Notes under the pieces: model-generated | Databases searched by the model: none | The model's input: the letters and a program-made list of their open reading frames with translations, nothing else | What the model was told of the DNA's origin: nothing | Assembly: GCA_027575765.1 (NCBI GenBank) | Contig: JANBPT010000418.1 | Location: forward strand, 1 to 37,054 | Origin: Tieghemiomyces parasiticus | Lineage: Eukaryota; Kickxellomycota; Dimargaritomycetes; Dimargaritales; Dimargaritaceae | Direction: 5' to 3' | Length of the DNA: 37,054 nucleotides | Made by a program: the position numbers and the translations under genes | In this document: piece by piece, positions 10,434 to 21,215 of the stretch | Numbering within the stretch: the stretch's first letter is position 1 | Layout of the letters: each line of letters opens with the position of its first letter

Positions 10434-10835
10434 TTACCAGGGGTTACTGGGGCCGCCGGGGCCGGGACTAATGATCTTGATTTCGCTCATGGATTGGATC
10501 CACGAGTCCGCCTGCAGAGTTTTCAGGTAAGTAGGCGCGAAGTTGATGGTATAGGAAGTGTCGCTAAGGCGGAGGAGGGAGAGGTAGGAGACGCGAATTG
10601 CGGCGAGGTGCTGAATCATTTCCGTCTCGGAATGCGGAGCCCGGAGGGTGACAGAGTAGCTGCAGGTCCCGGTGGGGCAGGTGCCCAGCTGAATACCGCC
10701 TGGCGGGAAGGTTGCCGGGGTCGCCGACGGGGCTACGGAGGAAGTGGTGGTTCGGGTTGAAGTCTTGGTGGTGGCTGCAAGCCCTGAAACGGCCATAAGT
10801 GCCATGGTGGCGACGGCTAGAGCGATGAGCTTCAT
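10434..10835 (-). CDS. Small secreted protein with I9/propeptide-like domain, CPTGTC type
   Basis: 133 aa, single exon, ATG at 10835-10833. Residues 1-20 (MKLIALAVATMALMAVSGLA) are a signal peptide. Residues 21-45 are a Ser/Thr/Pro spacer, probably O-glycosylated. CPTGTC at 53-58 precedes a domain with strand (YSVTLRA, 60-66), helix (SETEMIQHLAAIR, 69-81), paired strands (86-99), helix (APTYLKTLQAD, 100-110) and strand (WIQSMSEIKII, 112-122). It ends in Pro/Gly and a final Trp. It is clearly related to the 13031-13414 gene (shared CPTGTCxY, DxWIQS, terminal Trp). The secondary-structure order and the closing helix-turn-strand resemble I9 inhibitors such as yeast protease B inhibitor, but with a secretion signal. 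Role as a protease inhibitor or foldase is inferred. A TATA element lies about 105 bp upstream. Confidence 0.85.
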   Translation of the reverse strand: MKLIALAVATMALMAVSGLAATTKTSTRTTTSSVAPSATPATFPPGGIQLGTCPTGTCSYSVTLRAPHSETEMIQHLAAIRVSYLSLLRLSDTSYTINFAPTYLKTLQADSWIQSMSEIKIISPGPGGPSNPW

Positions 10836-13030
10836 GGTGGCAGGGGTAGTAAGCGTGGAGTGGAAATGGGTGATGAGGGGGTAGCCAAGGGTGCGATGAG
10901 CGGGTGATATTGTATTACCAGGTCGGATGTGAACAGCCTTTATATATTGATACCAGATGTACGTGTCACCTACTTTGATCCCCGTGTCCCGTCCAACTGC
11001 CTTTTCCCTCTCACCTAGCGGAACCTCCTTTTTTTTGGTCCCGGAACTGGCCCTTGCCTGTAGCGTCGATATTCAAAGGACAGGGCTGATCCGGCAGGTA
11101 GAATATCCTGTACCAGTGCGATTTTCCCCTCACCTACCGTCACCCCCATCTGCCTTCTTTTTCACACTATTGATTACTCAAGATCCAGAAGAAAGAGTTA
11201 CGACTTCCGATCACTACTGTGGGGCTGACTTGCGTCTGACTTTGCCACTGCGTAGATCGTGCAGCGTAGACGAGTGTTTTCAATATCGCTTACTCGCCTT
11301 CAGATGAAGGGCATGGTGCCAGTTTACCCCCTCCCCCAGGTTTTGCTAGCTCCGTTGGAATGAGTATCTGCCGAAAGGATGTGTAGAGTATTGGTCATTA
11401 CTTGTGCACAAAATTAGGTGTGTTTGATCACGGATAACGCCGGCAAGCCCCGTAGGCCATGGGCGCAGTACGAACAGATGCATCGACCTGTATCGCCCAA
11501 TTGCAAAGCGAGGCTATGGTAGTACTGTACTAAATCCGTAGCTCTATCTTTGACTTTACTATTCCCGAACCTACTTACCGCCACGGTGAAACATTGCTCT
11601 GGAAACCTTAATGAAAAACATCATCTCTGCATTACCCTTGCATAACGACGCATCGACTGGGCTGAAAAGAGTCTGTGTGAATCCACCAAAACAAGCCAGG
11701 GCCGTAGACATTTCCTCTGACAAAAGACGCCCATGCCATTGTGTTCAAGACACGAACCATGTAGTGTCGGAAGTACCAATATTACTACAGACGGACGACG
11801 AGATGCCTCGCCTCCGGATTCCATTCCCAGACCTTGACCAATTTGAAGTCAATTAGGTGCTAAGATCATGGTTGGCCTACAGCCTTCCAAATCGTTCATC
11901 GCTAAGGTTTATCCGTCGGGTGACCCAAAAAGTGTAAATTAAGTATCGCACTGGGACCTTTTCTCTGTCTTCCAAGGTTCATCGGATCAACTCTATCGAC
12001 TTTGGTGTTATCCAAAGGGAGGCAAGGCGGGAAGTGGCACCTTCACTGCTGGGGGAACAAGTTACCGATAATCTTCGTCATAGGTCGACTGCCAACGATA
12101 GATAGCATGGATCCTAACTATCGGTCCTGACTATTCGGAAGACTGGCAAAGTGGGAAAATCCTTGTAGGTGAAATCAAAATGAAACAAAATTGACACCAT
12201 CGGTCGGGTCCACCCGCTGCGGCCGGCGCTTCGTTCCGGCACCAGATGAAATAAGTACCCTATTTGCCAGGTCAGTTGGTGTAACAGGCGGGGGAGGACC
12301 TTAGTTTTTGCAAGATGATGCCAACAGAAACTGGTAGGGGGGGGGAACTGCTAGTCATGAGAATCCTGCATTGCCTGTGCTCTCACAATTAAGCCTTATA
12401 GTATCTAGGCCATCGCACATACCAATGGCCAATCGCACCCGGCCTTTTGTCAATCACCAGCAATCTAGTGTGACGGAATTAATTATTATTTTCGGAGACG
12501 AAGAGTAGGGTAAGCGGGATAAACAAGGCCGGGAATGAGCCTCGTCATGAGGGATTATTAAAGGACCAGCGCACCAAGCGGCCCCCATCTCTACTTCCAC
12601 ATCTCATTAGAGCGAGTCGGTGGACTATGGTATCCCCGATCAGACGACGATTGGTGGATATACCACACCCAATCTCTGGTAATTCAAACCACCAGATCGC
12701 CAGCACTGCTGTGGAAAAAAAATAGTACAATCTTCCTTGCCTATGTCGCTATAATTTTTTTAAAAGGGACCATGCCCTGCCATTTCTCCTCCCTTTCCTC
12801 TTCTCAAAACTTTTCGTCACTGGGCCTGATCGCCCATGTGAGTTTCCTTCCGTTAGCTTGGGTAGTTAATTACATATATTCAAGAGTAACACGTCGGATT
12901 TCGTGGATTATACCACGGCCAATTTCAAAGTAGGGAGATCAGACGAGGCATGTGGGGGACTGCGGGGACGTCGTACTAAACGTGTATCGAAGTAAAGCCT
13001 CGCCTGATCTATAATGGAACCACCCTCAAC
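10836..13030. other. Intergenic region, 2.2 kb, no gene seen
   Basis: The start holds the promoter of the 10434-10835 gene. Frames such as 10957-11307 and 11611-11856 on the plus strand are short, lack signal peptides and motifs, and are not supported. A run of nine G lies near 12337-12346. Two AT-richer stretches (12470-12500 and 12720-12780) might be 3' regions. Confidence 0.45.
10939..10946 (-). promoter_or_regulatory. TATA box of the 10434-10835 gene
   Basis: The minus strand reads TATATAAA, about 105 bp before the ATG at 10835. Confidence 0.6.
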
Positions 13031-13414
13031 CTACCAGCTGTGGCCAATGGATTTATCGCCGTCAACCACGACATTCGCCTGGAGCGATTGGATCCAAGGG
13101 TCCGACAGGAGGATATTGAGGTACTGCTTGGAGAACACTAGATGAAACAGGCCAGCACTGATCTGGTCGACAGTGGCAACTACATTCTTTTGTGCAATGT
13201 GCTTGGTGAGCTTTAAAAGGGTGTGCGTACCGTCGGTGGTGGCAATGTAATTGCAGGTGCCGGTCGGACACACGGTCAAGCTAAACCCATTGCTTGGAGC
13301 GAACTGGCGGACTTTGCTGGGAATTGCCGCGGCTGGGAGGGAGGCGACCAAGGGGATGGCCAGAGCGGTTAGAACGGCGGCGAAACCCCTCATGTTTGTG
13401 ACGGCTGGGCGCAT
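13031..13414 (-). CDS. Small secreted protein with I9/propeptide-like domain, CPTGTC type
   Basis: 127 aa from the ATG at 13414, or 120 aa from a second ATG at 13393. The second start gives the neater signal peptide (MRGFAAVLTALAIPLVAS). The mature part carries CPTGTC at 49-54, strand NYIATT, helix (HTLLKLTKHIAQK), paired strands (VVATVDQ, LFHLVFS), helix (KQYLNILLSD) and strand (WIQSLQANVVV), and ends GHSW. It is a paralogue of the 10434-10835 protein, sharing CPTGTC, the DPWIQS/DSWIQS turn and the terminal Trp. Outside these positions the two are well diverged, so the duplication is not recent. Two Cys spaced by four residues could form a small disulfide loop before the domain. Function as an extracellular I9-like protein is inferred from the fold pattern only. 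A TATA element lies 130-150 bp upstream. Confidence 0.82.
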   Translation of the reverse strand: MRPAVTNMRGFAAVLTALAIPLVASLPAAAIPSKVRQFAPSNGFSLTVCPTGTCNYIATTDGTHTLLKLTKHIAQKNVVATVDQISAGLFHLVFSKQYLNILLSDPWIQSLQANVVVDGDKSIGHSW

Positions 13415-15299
13415 AGGTATGTGTCGAGGGGTTGGTGGTGAGGGAGGAGATGAGTATCTGGTGGAGTACTTGATGGCACTGGGCGCTATTCTTGCGGTGA
13501 AAAGTGGAACAATGAGTCAAAACGAAAGCGCAGGCAATGGTTGATTTATACCTGAGAGATGATTACGCATCGAGGGCTTCTGTCCTAATGTTTTCCTTGC
13601 CTGACTAAATGTGATCACCGTCCCTCTGCTAGAACATCAAAATCTTTGCATGGTACCGTCGCACTGACTTGCTCATGGTATGCTCTGGCCCAGACTACAT
13701 TGAACGTGGTGGATAAACCTTATTCCTCGACCAAATGGAAAGTGGAGGGAAAGGGGATGCTTTCGAGCCAGGGCATGCACCAATACCTAATTGTAATCGT
13801 CCAAATTGTGGCGGTCTTCAACCAGGATACATTCCTATAGGTTACCCGGTCGAACGGACGGCGACTGATGAGGCCCGGGCCTTTTGGCAAGCCCAGACAA
13901 AGTGTAGGAAGGTTGTTCCATTGGTGCTTGCATCCGGCAGTACACTGCCGACCGGACAGGGCGGGCGAGAAAGGAACTATGGCTAACCTGGCGGTGGTGC
14001 GTTATCCAATGTGTTGCTTATCACGGCGCTGCACATACCACCGATCCCTCTTCGGCGCCACCTGCTACGACTCATGACGGAGGATCCGGTAGTAGTGTCC
14101 CGCAGACACACGCGCTCAAACTCGTCGATTCCCTCCCCCCCTGGCCCTTACCGTGTGGCAGGTGGAAGCCCCGAACCTCACCGTTTGGGCCAATCACCGT
14201 TAGTTACTCACGTGCTACTCCGATGGGGGAAACATGCTAGAATATGGGGCTTTCAGGCGTGTGGGAGCGAACGAAAATAGATTGTGTTTCGGGTGCCCTA
14301 ATGATTGGACAAATGGCTGTCCAAAATGAACAACGCTCTCCCCCCCCCCTCCCTACTGCGACAGCTGGATAAAACGAACTTTGCAAAATACACGCACTAA
14401 TGCCCAATGAAAGGTGCTGTGTAGTTAAGACTGGGGAACTTAGTTGGTCGCCAAGATCGATGGGATGCGGCTTAGTTGGCATACTGGTGTTTGGTGCAGA
14501 CCCATAAACCACCAGGTTTACCGGCTCCGCAGCCCACCCATGCCACATTCAGGCCAGGGGTGTACTTACTAGTTATTAGCACGTGAAATTGCACGATCTC
14601 GCCCACGCACAGCCCCAAAGACCGTGTTGGCATAGTAGCCTATACATCCGAATAAGGAAACATGTTAAATTGGGGTGCCGTGCGCTGTACCGGTTGCCAC
14701 GACGGGGACGAATGTGGTTGAATTAAAACGCCGCACAGGCAATCTGTTCATTGTATTGGCTCGATGTGGGCGGAGGTCATCGACATTACGACCAGTAGAT
14801 GCTTCCAACTTTGGAAGACGTTGAGGGAATCCCCCCGAGTCGTCGGTGGTAGCGACTAATAGGAAGAGCTAGACATGGCAATAAAGCTGCACGGGATGGT
14901 AGCATGGGCTTGTTCCCAGCTATATTAAACTAGGCGATATTACATATCAAGCCGGGAAATGTATTTGTGTTGGTAGGCGTGTAATTCTCGGGAGATGTAT
15001 ATCCCTTGTAGTGGATTTATTGTCGTCCATGCCGTCGTATCCACCGCCAAGGCGCCATATACGACCGGTACCTGATGCAATAGTGTCTAGCCTCCATTAC
15101 GAAACGGTATAACCGTCCCGTTACCAAGCTGAACCCCGTGGTGAAATGGTACAGAAGTTGTTGCTTACAAAAAAAAAAAAGGCACCGCACATCATTTTCC
15201 GAAGACCAAATCGGTGAAACATTCGGTAAATTGCCGTGACAGCGCTGGGAAATGGTTCTTGTTTGGTACCATGCAGGACTTTCTATCCATGCTTGCGAT
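13415..15299. other. Intergenic region, 1.9 kb, no gene seen
   Basis: The proximal part is the promoter of the 13031-13414 gene. Overlapping open frames at 13646-14280 on the plus strand and 14237-14548 on the minus strand lack family patterns. A C-rich run lies at about 14340-14349 and a run of twelve A at 15169-15180. The bases just below 15300 are the 3' region of the OTUD6-type gene. Confidence 0.45.
13545..13551 (-). promoter_or_regulatory. TATA box of the 13031-13414 gene
   Basis: The minus strand reads TATAAAT, 131 bp before the ATG at 13414 and 152 bp before the ATG at 13393. Confidence 0.55.
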
Positions 15300-16664
15300 C
15301 TATGGCGTCGCGTGCCGTAAGAGTTTTTTGCGCAATGAGTTATAGTGGTTACCAAGTCCGTAGGCATATCGGTGGAAACTGTTAAGTAGGGGGGGAGGAA
15401 GGCATGTGGAGAGGGGGAGGGGATAAATGGCGACGAGGGTTAGGTACAGATCGCTAACTAGCCGGAACGAAAGGCACGCAATCATATAGTAAGTTCACCT
15501 GTGAGCTCGCCATCCATCGATTCCTGCGTCCCCCCCAAAAAAAAAGAAGGGCTGACGGGCCAGGGCAGCGGATTTGGGACCAGGATTTTTAGCATTACTT
15601 AGAAATCCATCAAACTTACGATAACCGTATCGGGTCGGGCGACTGGTACTCCTCAGCAATACGCAGGGTCGGCGATCCCATCTGGATGATATGTACGGGC
15701 AGCTTATGAACATGTGCGAGGGCCAGAATCTCAGGTTCACCACCCCACACCGACGTGTGGACTAAATCATGACAGTAGCGTCTAAACTCATCCTCCGATA
15801 ATATTTCGCCGTGCTCGTTGACCAGGAACGGAATGAAATCATCCCGATGGGTCGCCATGTAGTCCGCGGCCTCGCGACGCAGGATTTGGTAGTTGGTGTT
15901 GATGTCGTGATATTCGCGTAGTTGATCCGCGAAGGACCGGAAAAGACAGTGACCATCGGATTCCACCTCCTTCATGGTAAGCTTGTTAATCTTGAGTAGG
16001 TCGGTGATGGCATTGCGTTCCACTTCACCCATATCGACCTGGTTAGATGCTTCGGCTTCGGCTTCCTTCTGAATCTGTTCCATCTTGGCTTTGCGGCGTT
16101 CCTGGACAAATGGCAAGGAGAAACATGGGAAGGTGGTGGAGGGGTTGGGGAGAAAAATGGGATGAGTAGGTGGTTTGCGATAGGTCCAATCGAGCCAACT
16201 GCCCCTCTCGGGCTCCGCAGCAGCGTTACACTCCTTCCAACGCGTCCACCCCATCGTTCACTCACCAACCGCCGCTGATTCTTGTTGACTTTCCGACCGC
16301 CTGAATTGGACTCGGGGGTTGCCGGGCTGTCGCTGGTCGTCAATTTCTGGAACGACTGCTCTACGGCAGCCAGGTCCTCGGCCGTCGGCTTAGTGGTTGC
16401 GCTGGCCAATTCTAAGGCGTGGCGTTCAACCTGTTCCTTCTCCAGGATGGCAATACCCTCGAGAATCTCCTTCTTTCGCTTCTTGTTCTCCTTAGCCTCC
16501 TTTTTGAGTCGGGTTATCGTCGCAACGAGTTCGCGGTTCTCTTTGCGGTGCCGTGCCGTTACCTCTTCGAGGGTCTCGACCGGTGACTCGGCAGTAGTGA
16601 CCGGGATGGGAACGGAGGCCTCAACCGAAGCCCGCGGCAGCGGCGGGGATGTACCAACGGACAT
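15300..16664 (-). CDS. OTUD6B-like: OTUD6-type OTU-domain deubiquitinase, three exons
   Basis: My model is exon 1 16664-16266, intron 16265-16102 (164 nt, GTGAGT...CAG), exon 2 16101-15620, intron 15619-15379 (241 nt, GTAAGT...CAG) and exon 3 15378-15300, giving 319 aa. The N-terminal half is a charged coiled coil (ARHRKENRELVATITRLKKE, then KKRKKEIL), as in OTUD6 proteins. The OTU domain has ESDGHCLFRSF with Asp182 and the nucleophile Cys185, then HRDDFIPFLVNEHGE, EEFRRYCHDL, VWGGEPEILALAH and EEYQSPDPIRL. The third exon supplies FHRYAYGLGNHYNSL with the catalytic His305. These elements are in the order and spacing of animal and fungal OTUD6 enzymes, cysteine proteases that cleave ubiquitin chains and have been tied to translation control. 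The active site is intact. The start at 16664 is the first ATG giving MSVGTSPPLP; the frame continues upstream without needed sequence. Divergent from the LARP7-type gene at 17243. Confidence 0.94.
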
Positions 16665-17242
16665 GACGAGTTGTACGATAGGTCCTTGGTGGCTGATTGG
16701 TAGCAACGAAAACTAAGGTAAGGTAGTTGCTGTGAGCACTTGGATGTGCAATACGTAAGTCGAGTGACGTGAAGGAATAGAGAGAATCTCGGTGTGGAAA
16801 TGAGTGCGGACAGAGGTCGCTGTAGGTTTTGCCGAGGCATGCAGAGGGGAAAAGTAGGCCAAGAGAAGCGGGGGAGGGTCACAGTGGCGAGCGATGGTAA
16901 AAGAGGGATGCGGATAGATAGCGTTCATTCCTAGAATTTGGACCAACAAGTAGTGACGTACACTCACAGGCGTACCACGGTTAGTTTGCGGGTATCCCCA
17001 TTTGCAGAATCCGTGGTTAAGGGTAGCGTCTCCTTGGCTAGCGTCTTATCCTATTAGGTATATCCGGCCACCCGGCTTGCTCGCCGTTGATTCGTCCCTC
17101 CTCCCCTTTCTGGATTCTCGGCAATACCCGTTGGTCGCGTACTGCCACTCCAGTTCCGCTGACGTCGCATTTCTCCAAGCACCAACGAACGGTCATTACA
17201 CCGACCCATTTCTACACCCGTCCTACTCGCCCTCCCAGAGCC
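16665..17242. promoter_or_regulatory. Shared divergent promoter region, OTUD6-type and LARP7-type genes
   Basis: The two genes start 578 bp apart and point away from each other. No TATA box is evident on either side. The last 150 bases before 17243 are C-rich. I looked here for a La motif that could belong to the LARP7-type gene and found none in any frame. Confidence 0.45.
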
Positions 17243-18526
17243 ATGACGGAAGTAGGCGAAATTGACGCCCGGTCCGTTTACGTTGTAAGTAGTCCCCGAC
17301 CTGAACGCCGCGGGGCCGTCAAGTAGCCGAATCAGACACCTTTATTATCCTGCAAACGTTTAACTTTGCTACTCTTATCTAACCTACGCACAAGTACACC
17401 CCAGGAAACCCTCCGCCCACCGTACACGTCAGTCAGGGCCATTCGCGAACTCTTCGAGCCCTGCGGACCTGTCGAGTATGTGGCCATCCAACGGGACTCA
17501 CGCGGTCACTTCCTGGGCTTCGCCTTTATCCGATTCACTCACGTTGCCGGGGCACACGAGGCCATCTGGCGGCTGAATTGCCATCCAGACCCCCATGATA
17601 CTATCACTGTACCACCGATGGGATCAGAATTGGCACCCAACGCGCGACGCCTTGGTCTACGTGTCATAACTAAGTAAGGAACTACCATATCATCAGAGTA
17701 CCCCTGCTCACACTGGCCTTTCTGACAACCTATTATCGAACCAGTCGGCCAGTCGCGTCATTATAACCCTCACCCAATTCTTTTATATGTATATATATAT
17801 ATATATTCCTACAGAATGCACAGAGGCATACACGCTGACCCTCTGCTTACCTCCACCTTCTTCCGTTGACCACCCTAAATCATTTACAGACGGCGGTGGC
17901 GCGAACTGCGCGATGAGTACAAGGCCAACATCAAAGCCTGCCAATCTCGGGTGGACGATCAACTCCGGCGGTCGGCCAAACCGATCACTTTTACTGAGGG
18001 CACCATTGTCCGATACCACGGCGTCGATCCAGCCTGTACCAAAACCGACCTCGCCGCGCTCTTCGGTGCCTTCGGTGATGTTCAATACGTCGACCATAGC
18101 CACGGCCGTTTGGCCGGTTACGTGCGGTACGCGCAGCCGAACGATGCCGCACGCTGCGTGGCGTACTTTGCGCAGCACCCGCGGATGGTTCACACGGCGC
18201 GACTGGCCGGTGACCTCGTGCCGGAGGGCGAGGCGCACGGACCGGTGAATGGGCAGCCTGCACAGACAACGGAGGTGCCTCCCGAAGAATCAGTCGAAGC
18301 TGGACGGGCGTTTATTCGGACCAAGGTGTTGCAAGGGAAGGAGGAGATCAACTATTGGCATGGGGTGCGGCAGTTTTGGCAGAATCAGGCGCGGCAGACG
18401 GGTGGGACGTCCGACGGGGTGGGTTCGCAGCAGGGAGAGCCCGAGGCGGATCTACAGCCTTCCGGTCCCACCGCCACTGCCGCCGTGAACCGCCAACACA
18501 CTCGGTTCGAGGAACCCGAAGACTGA
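17243..18526 (+). CDS. LARP7-like: LARP7/Pof8-type protein with RRM1 and xRRM, three exons
   Basis: My model is exon 1 17243-17284, intron 17285-17404 (120 nt, GTAAGT, branch CTAAC at 17379-17383), exon 2 17405-17673, intron 17674-17889 (216 nt, GTAAGG...CAG, containing an AT repeat) and exon 3 17890-18526; 315 aa. The first junction rebuilds RRM strand 1 as RSVYV-ETLRPPYTS. Helix 1 follows (AIRELFEPCG), then RNP1 GHFLGFAFIRF at 48-58. The second junction rebuilds LRVIT-K-RRWRELRDEYKAN, a typical La/LARP7 linker after RRM1. Residues about 141-265 are an xRRM: GTIVRYHGV, ALFGAFGDVQYVD (RNP3 Tyr170/Asp172), GYVRY, and the extra helix VLQGKEEINYWHGV with Tyr259-Trp260. xRRM proteins bind and chaperone polymerase III or telomerase RNAs (7SK in animals, telomerase RNA through Pof8 in fission yeast). 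A La motif, usual before RRM1, is not visible. The C terminus is low complexity. Confidence 0.88.
17791..17806 (+). repeat. AT microsatellite inside LARP7-type intron 2
   Basis: Eight AT units, preceded by TTTTATATGT, lie in the second intron of the LARP7-type gene, 8 nt before an unused-looking acceptor CTACAG at about 17810-17815. The acceptor I chose is ATTTACAG ending at 17889. The earlier acceptor would add a segment that shifts the frame, so alternative splicing or a mis-splice site is possible. Confidence 0.85.
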
Positions 18527-18894
18527 CCTGTCGCCCAACGTCCGGCCCGGGTACCTGAAACGTGGCAGCATCAGGCCTACACAGTGGTCCGCAATACCCT
18601 GACGTGCGTCGCATTCATTGCTACGCAACGCCTTGCATACCACCCCTCTTCATTAGGTGAGTGCAGGGGGCAAGGAGGGGACTGGAAGTTAAGGCTGACC
18701 TGGCCAACAAATCTGGTCGTATGTAGGCTGCAGCAGCCATTCTGGACCTTACAATGCCCCCCTTTTTATTATATTAACCATGCTGGGCCTGACACCCCCT
18801 GAGCCGATACGAGACTAGCCAAACCAACCACGTATTTTATTCGGCCATGTCTTCCTTCTATTGATGGTGATTCACCAAATGACTGCGACTGTTG

Positions 18895-18920
18895 ATACCT
18901 AGGCCCAACGGGCCAGGTAT
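18895..18920. other. Strong hairpin with 3-nt loop
   Basis: ATACCT-A-GGCCC pairs with GGGCC-AGGTAT, giving an 11-bp stem with one bulged A and a loop of AAC. It lies 370 bp past the stop of the LARP7-type gene and is followed by TTTTA. It may be chance, a structured 3' UTR element or part of a small RNA. Confidence 0.6.
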
Positions 18921-19930
18921 TTTACCCTGCCGGTTCCATGTTTACACCAATACGAGCGGCTGTTTGGATCACTGTTGCATAATAAACCATACCCAGGCCC
19001 CCCGGTAGTACCTGATTTGTATGACAAGAGAATAGCAAACGGTGCCGTTGCTATTTTATTTACTATTGGTGGATAAAAGGTGAGAAGCGAGTGGTAGGTG
19101 CTCCTTCACTGTCAACTTTAGATTGAGCTAGCTGCGGCTGGGGTTCATCGTTGGCACGGGGAGGCGACGTGGCGCTGCCGCATCGATCCGCTTTACCCAG
19201 AACGGCCGAAACGGAAGGGGAAGGGCAGCTGCCGGGGGGGGGTAGTGGGGTCAATAGCTCCCTTCCCCCTGTACGGAATGATGGTGGGACAGATAGCGAT
19301 AAGTGCTGTGGAGCGGTACGGTAAGCTCGTTGTGGGACGCACTGGTGCGCTACTTGCTGGTCCTAGGGATGTGGCCCTGGTGGACGGGTTCAGGGCTGGG
19401 GGCAAATTGTGGAATTGTACGTTCTATCCCTCAGGTGTAGGCCTGACAATTCTACATGTGTGTGTATGTTTTCTTCCGGGCTCGCCAATATCGCCAGGAG
19501 GCAGTACTCCTCTTGACAACTCAGACGACAGGCCTGCCTTCTCCTTTTCTCCCTCGGCTTCAAGGCGTGACCCTGATCTACTATGCTGCGATCCGTAGGT
19601 AGGTAGATTTGAAGTCTCTTAGGTCATCCTCTTATTTTTTTCAGAGTACGACAAGTCGAGGCCCTGAACGGTCGATAAGGCAACATTATGGATGGCCCAG
19701 AAGAGCGCCGCCCCAATATTAAAGTAACATGTCGCTTATCCGACCCGTCTGCCGTCATGCCAATCAGGATCGGCAGGCATGGCATTGATGGGCGTCATTC
19801 GCATATCTCTAGTAACCGAACGATATCGACTGGCCTCTCTGTAGGCATTGGGAGGGCCGGCAGAGGTGAGGCACATAAAAAGCTGGCTGAGGACCGTTCA
19901 ATACTGCCTCCTGACTGGCCCATCGCCTAA

Positions 19931-19948
19931 TGTTCACCTGGGTGAACA
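19931..19948. repeat. Inverted repeat TGTTCACC-TG-GGTGAACA
   Basis: Two perfect 8-bp arms are separated by two bases. The symmetry suits a dimeric DNA-binding protein, but no gene start is close. It may be chance. Confidence 0.5.
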
Positions 19949-21215
19949 GTCGGACCCCATCCCTAGCCCCGGTCAGAGTGATTACCGATGACATAGAGGG
20001 TGCTGATTTGCGAACCGATAATCTAGGTGGGAGATGTATGTGCACACTCTCTCGGCTAGTCTTTTTGAAATTGACAGCTGTCGCTGGATAACTGGCGCGG
20101 CGACGGCGGCGCTACCCTCGACCTAGAACACCATGGGGATGAAATACGGAGGGCAGGGGCTGAAACAGCCGGTGTATCTGGTCCGTCGCTGCTGCATTTG
20201 GGGCGGACTATCGTGGATGGCGCAGATAATTACGGGGGGGGGGGCAACAGGTATTATTATGCAGTTGTGGGTTTGCGGAATGACCTGGACAGCAACCTGC
20301 AGGCTTCTGCGGGGCCTAAGGAGGTTACTTGAGTAATGAACGAGTGATAAAATGCCGGCATAGTGAGGAGAGAGAGGTGGGGGAAGTTGAAGGAAGGGGG
20401 GAAGATGTTCGGCAAAAGATAGGCTTAGGTGATAAGGACACGTCGGTCAGAAGGCCAAGCCGAAACGGGCTATTTTATTTTTGACCACTCTCATTCTTTC
20501 TTTACCAGTATCACCAGTAATGCGTGGGCCGCATAATGGCGTCTACAACGTATCCAATATTCTGCCGCATCAGGGCCATTGAAAGTGCGGAGTAATAGAA
20601 TCGTCACCAGGCGCTTCGCACAGCTCGTCTCCCCCCGATATCCGTCAGATGAGCTCTTCGCCACCCAAAAGCGAGGTCCCATGGCGAACCTCGACCCTCA
20701 TCTCCAAGAGATCACGTCCCCCGGTCAAATCAGGGGCCTAACGGGTGCCCTTTGACACGAACCCCCCACCTCCCGGTGACGTTAGCCAAGTCCTTCGGTG
20801 TGGAATTATAAGGCGGCCGGGGACAATGGCGGCACGGTCCATTCGTCCGTTAGCCGTTGGCAGACTATTTTTGGGTATGACCGCGCGGGCTTGGCGTTGC
20901 GCGCGGAATGGGCCAATATTAGTCAGTGGAGCAGGGGGGGAGAGACTGCAGCGAATTCTCTCATTGGCAGAAGGAGGCCCGCTGCGGATTTCGGCGGGAA
21001 CCTAATGAATAGCCTGATGCAGCGAGTCTAATGGGGCCCCCCCTCAGAGCCTGTGCCCGCACTCTTACCCTGGCCATGCTACCGTATCTCTCCTTCTTCC
21101 GAACCCTTCGTTGCGGCGGGCAAGCACCGCCGATCCGCGACCCCGCCCTCCCTCCTTCTAGGCAGTGGCGGGGGAAACAGTGTGGATCGGGGCCGGGCCG
21201 GGGTCTGGCGGCGGA

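Larger units (their letters stand above)
18527..21215. other. Gene-poor region, 2.7 kb
   Basis: No gene is supported. It contains the hairpin at 18895-18920, the inverted repeat at 19931-19948 and a G run at 20234-20244. A second G run lies at about 19236-19243. Open frames at 19245-19598, 20745-21031 and 20961-21290 overlap in two or three frames with no splice or family logic. The last 200 bases lead into the promoter of the GPI-type gene at 21413. AATAAA occurs at about 18981. Confidence 0.45.
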
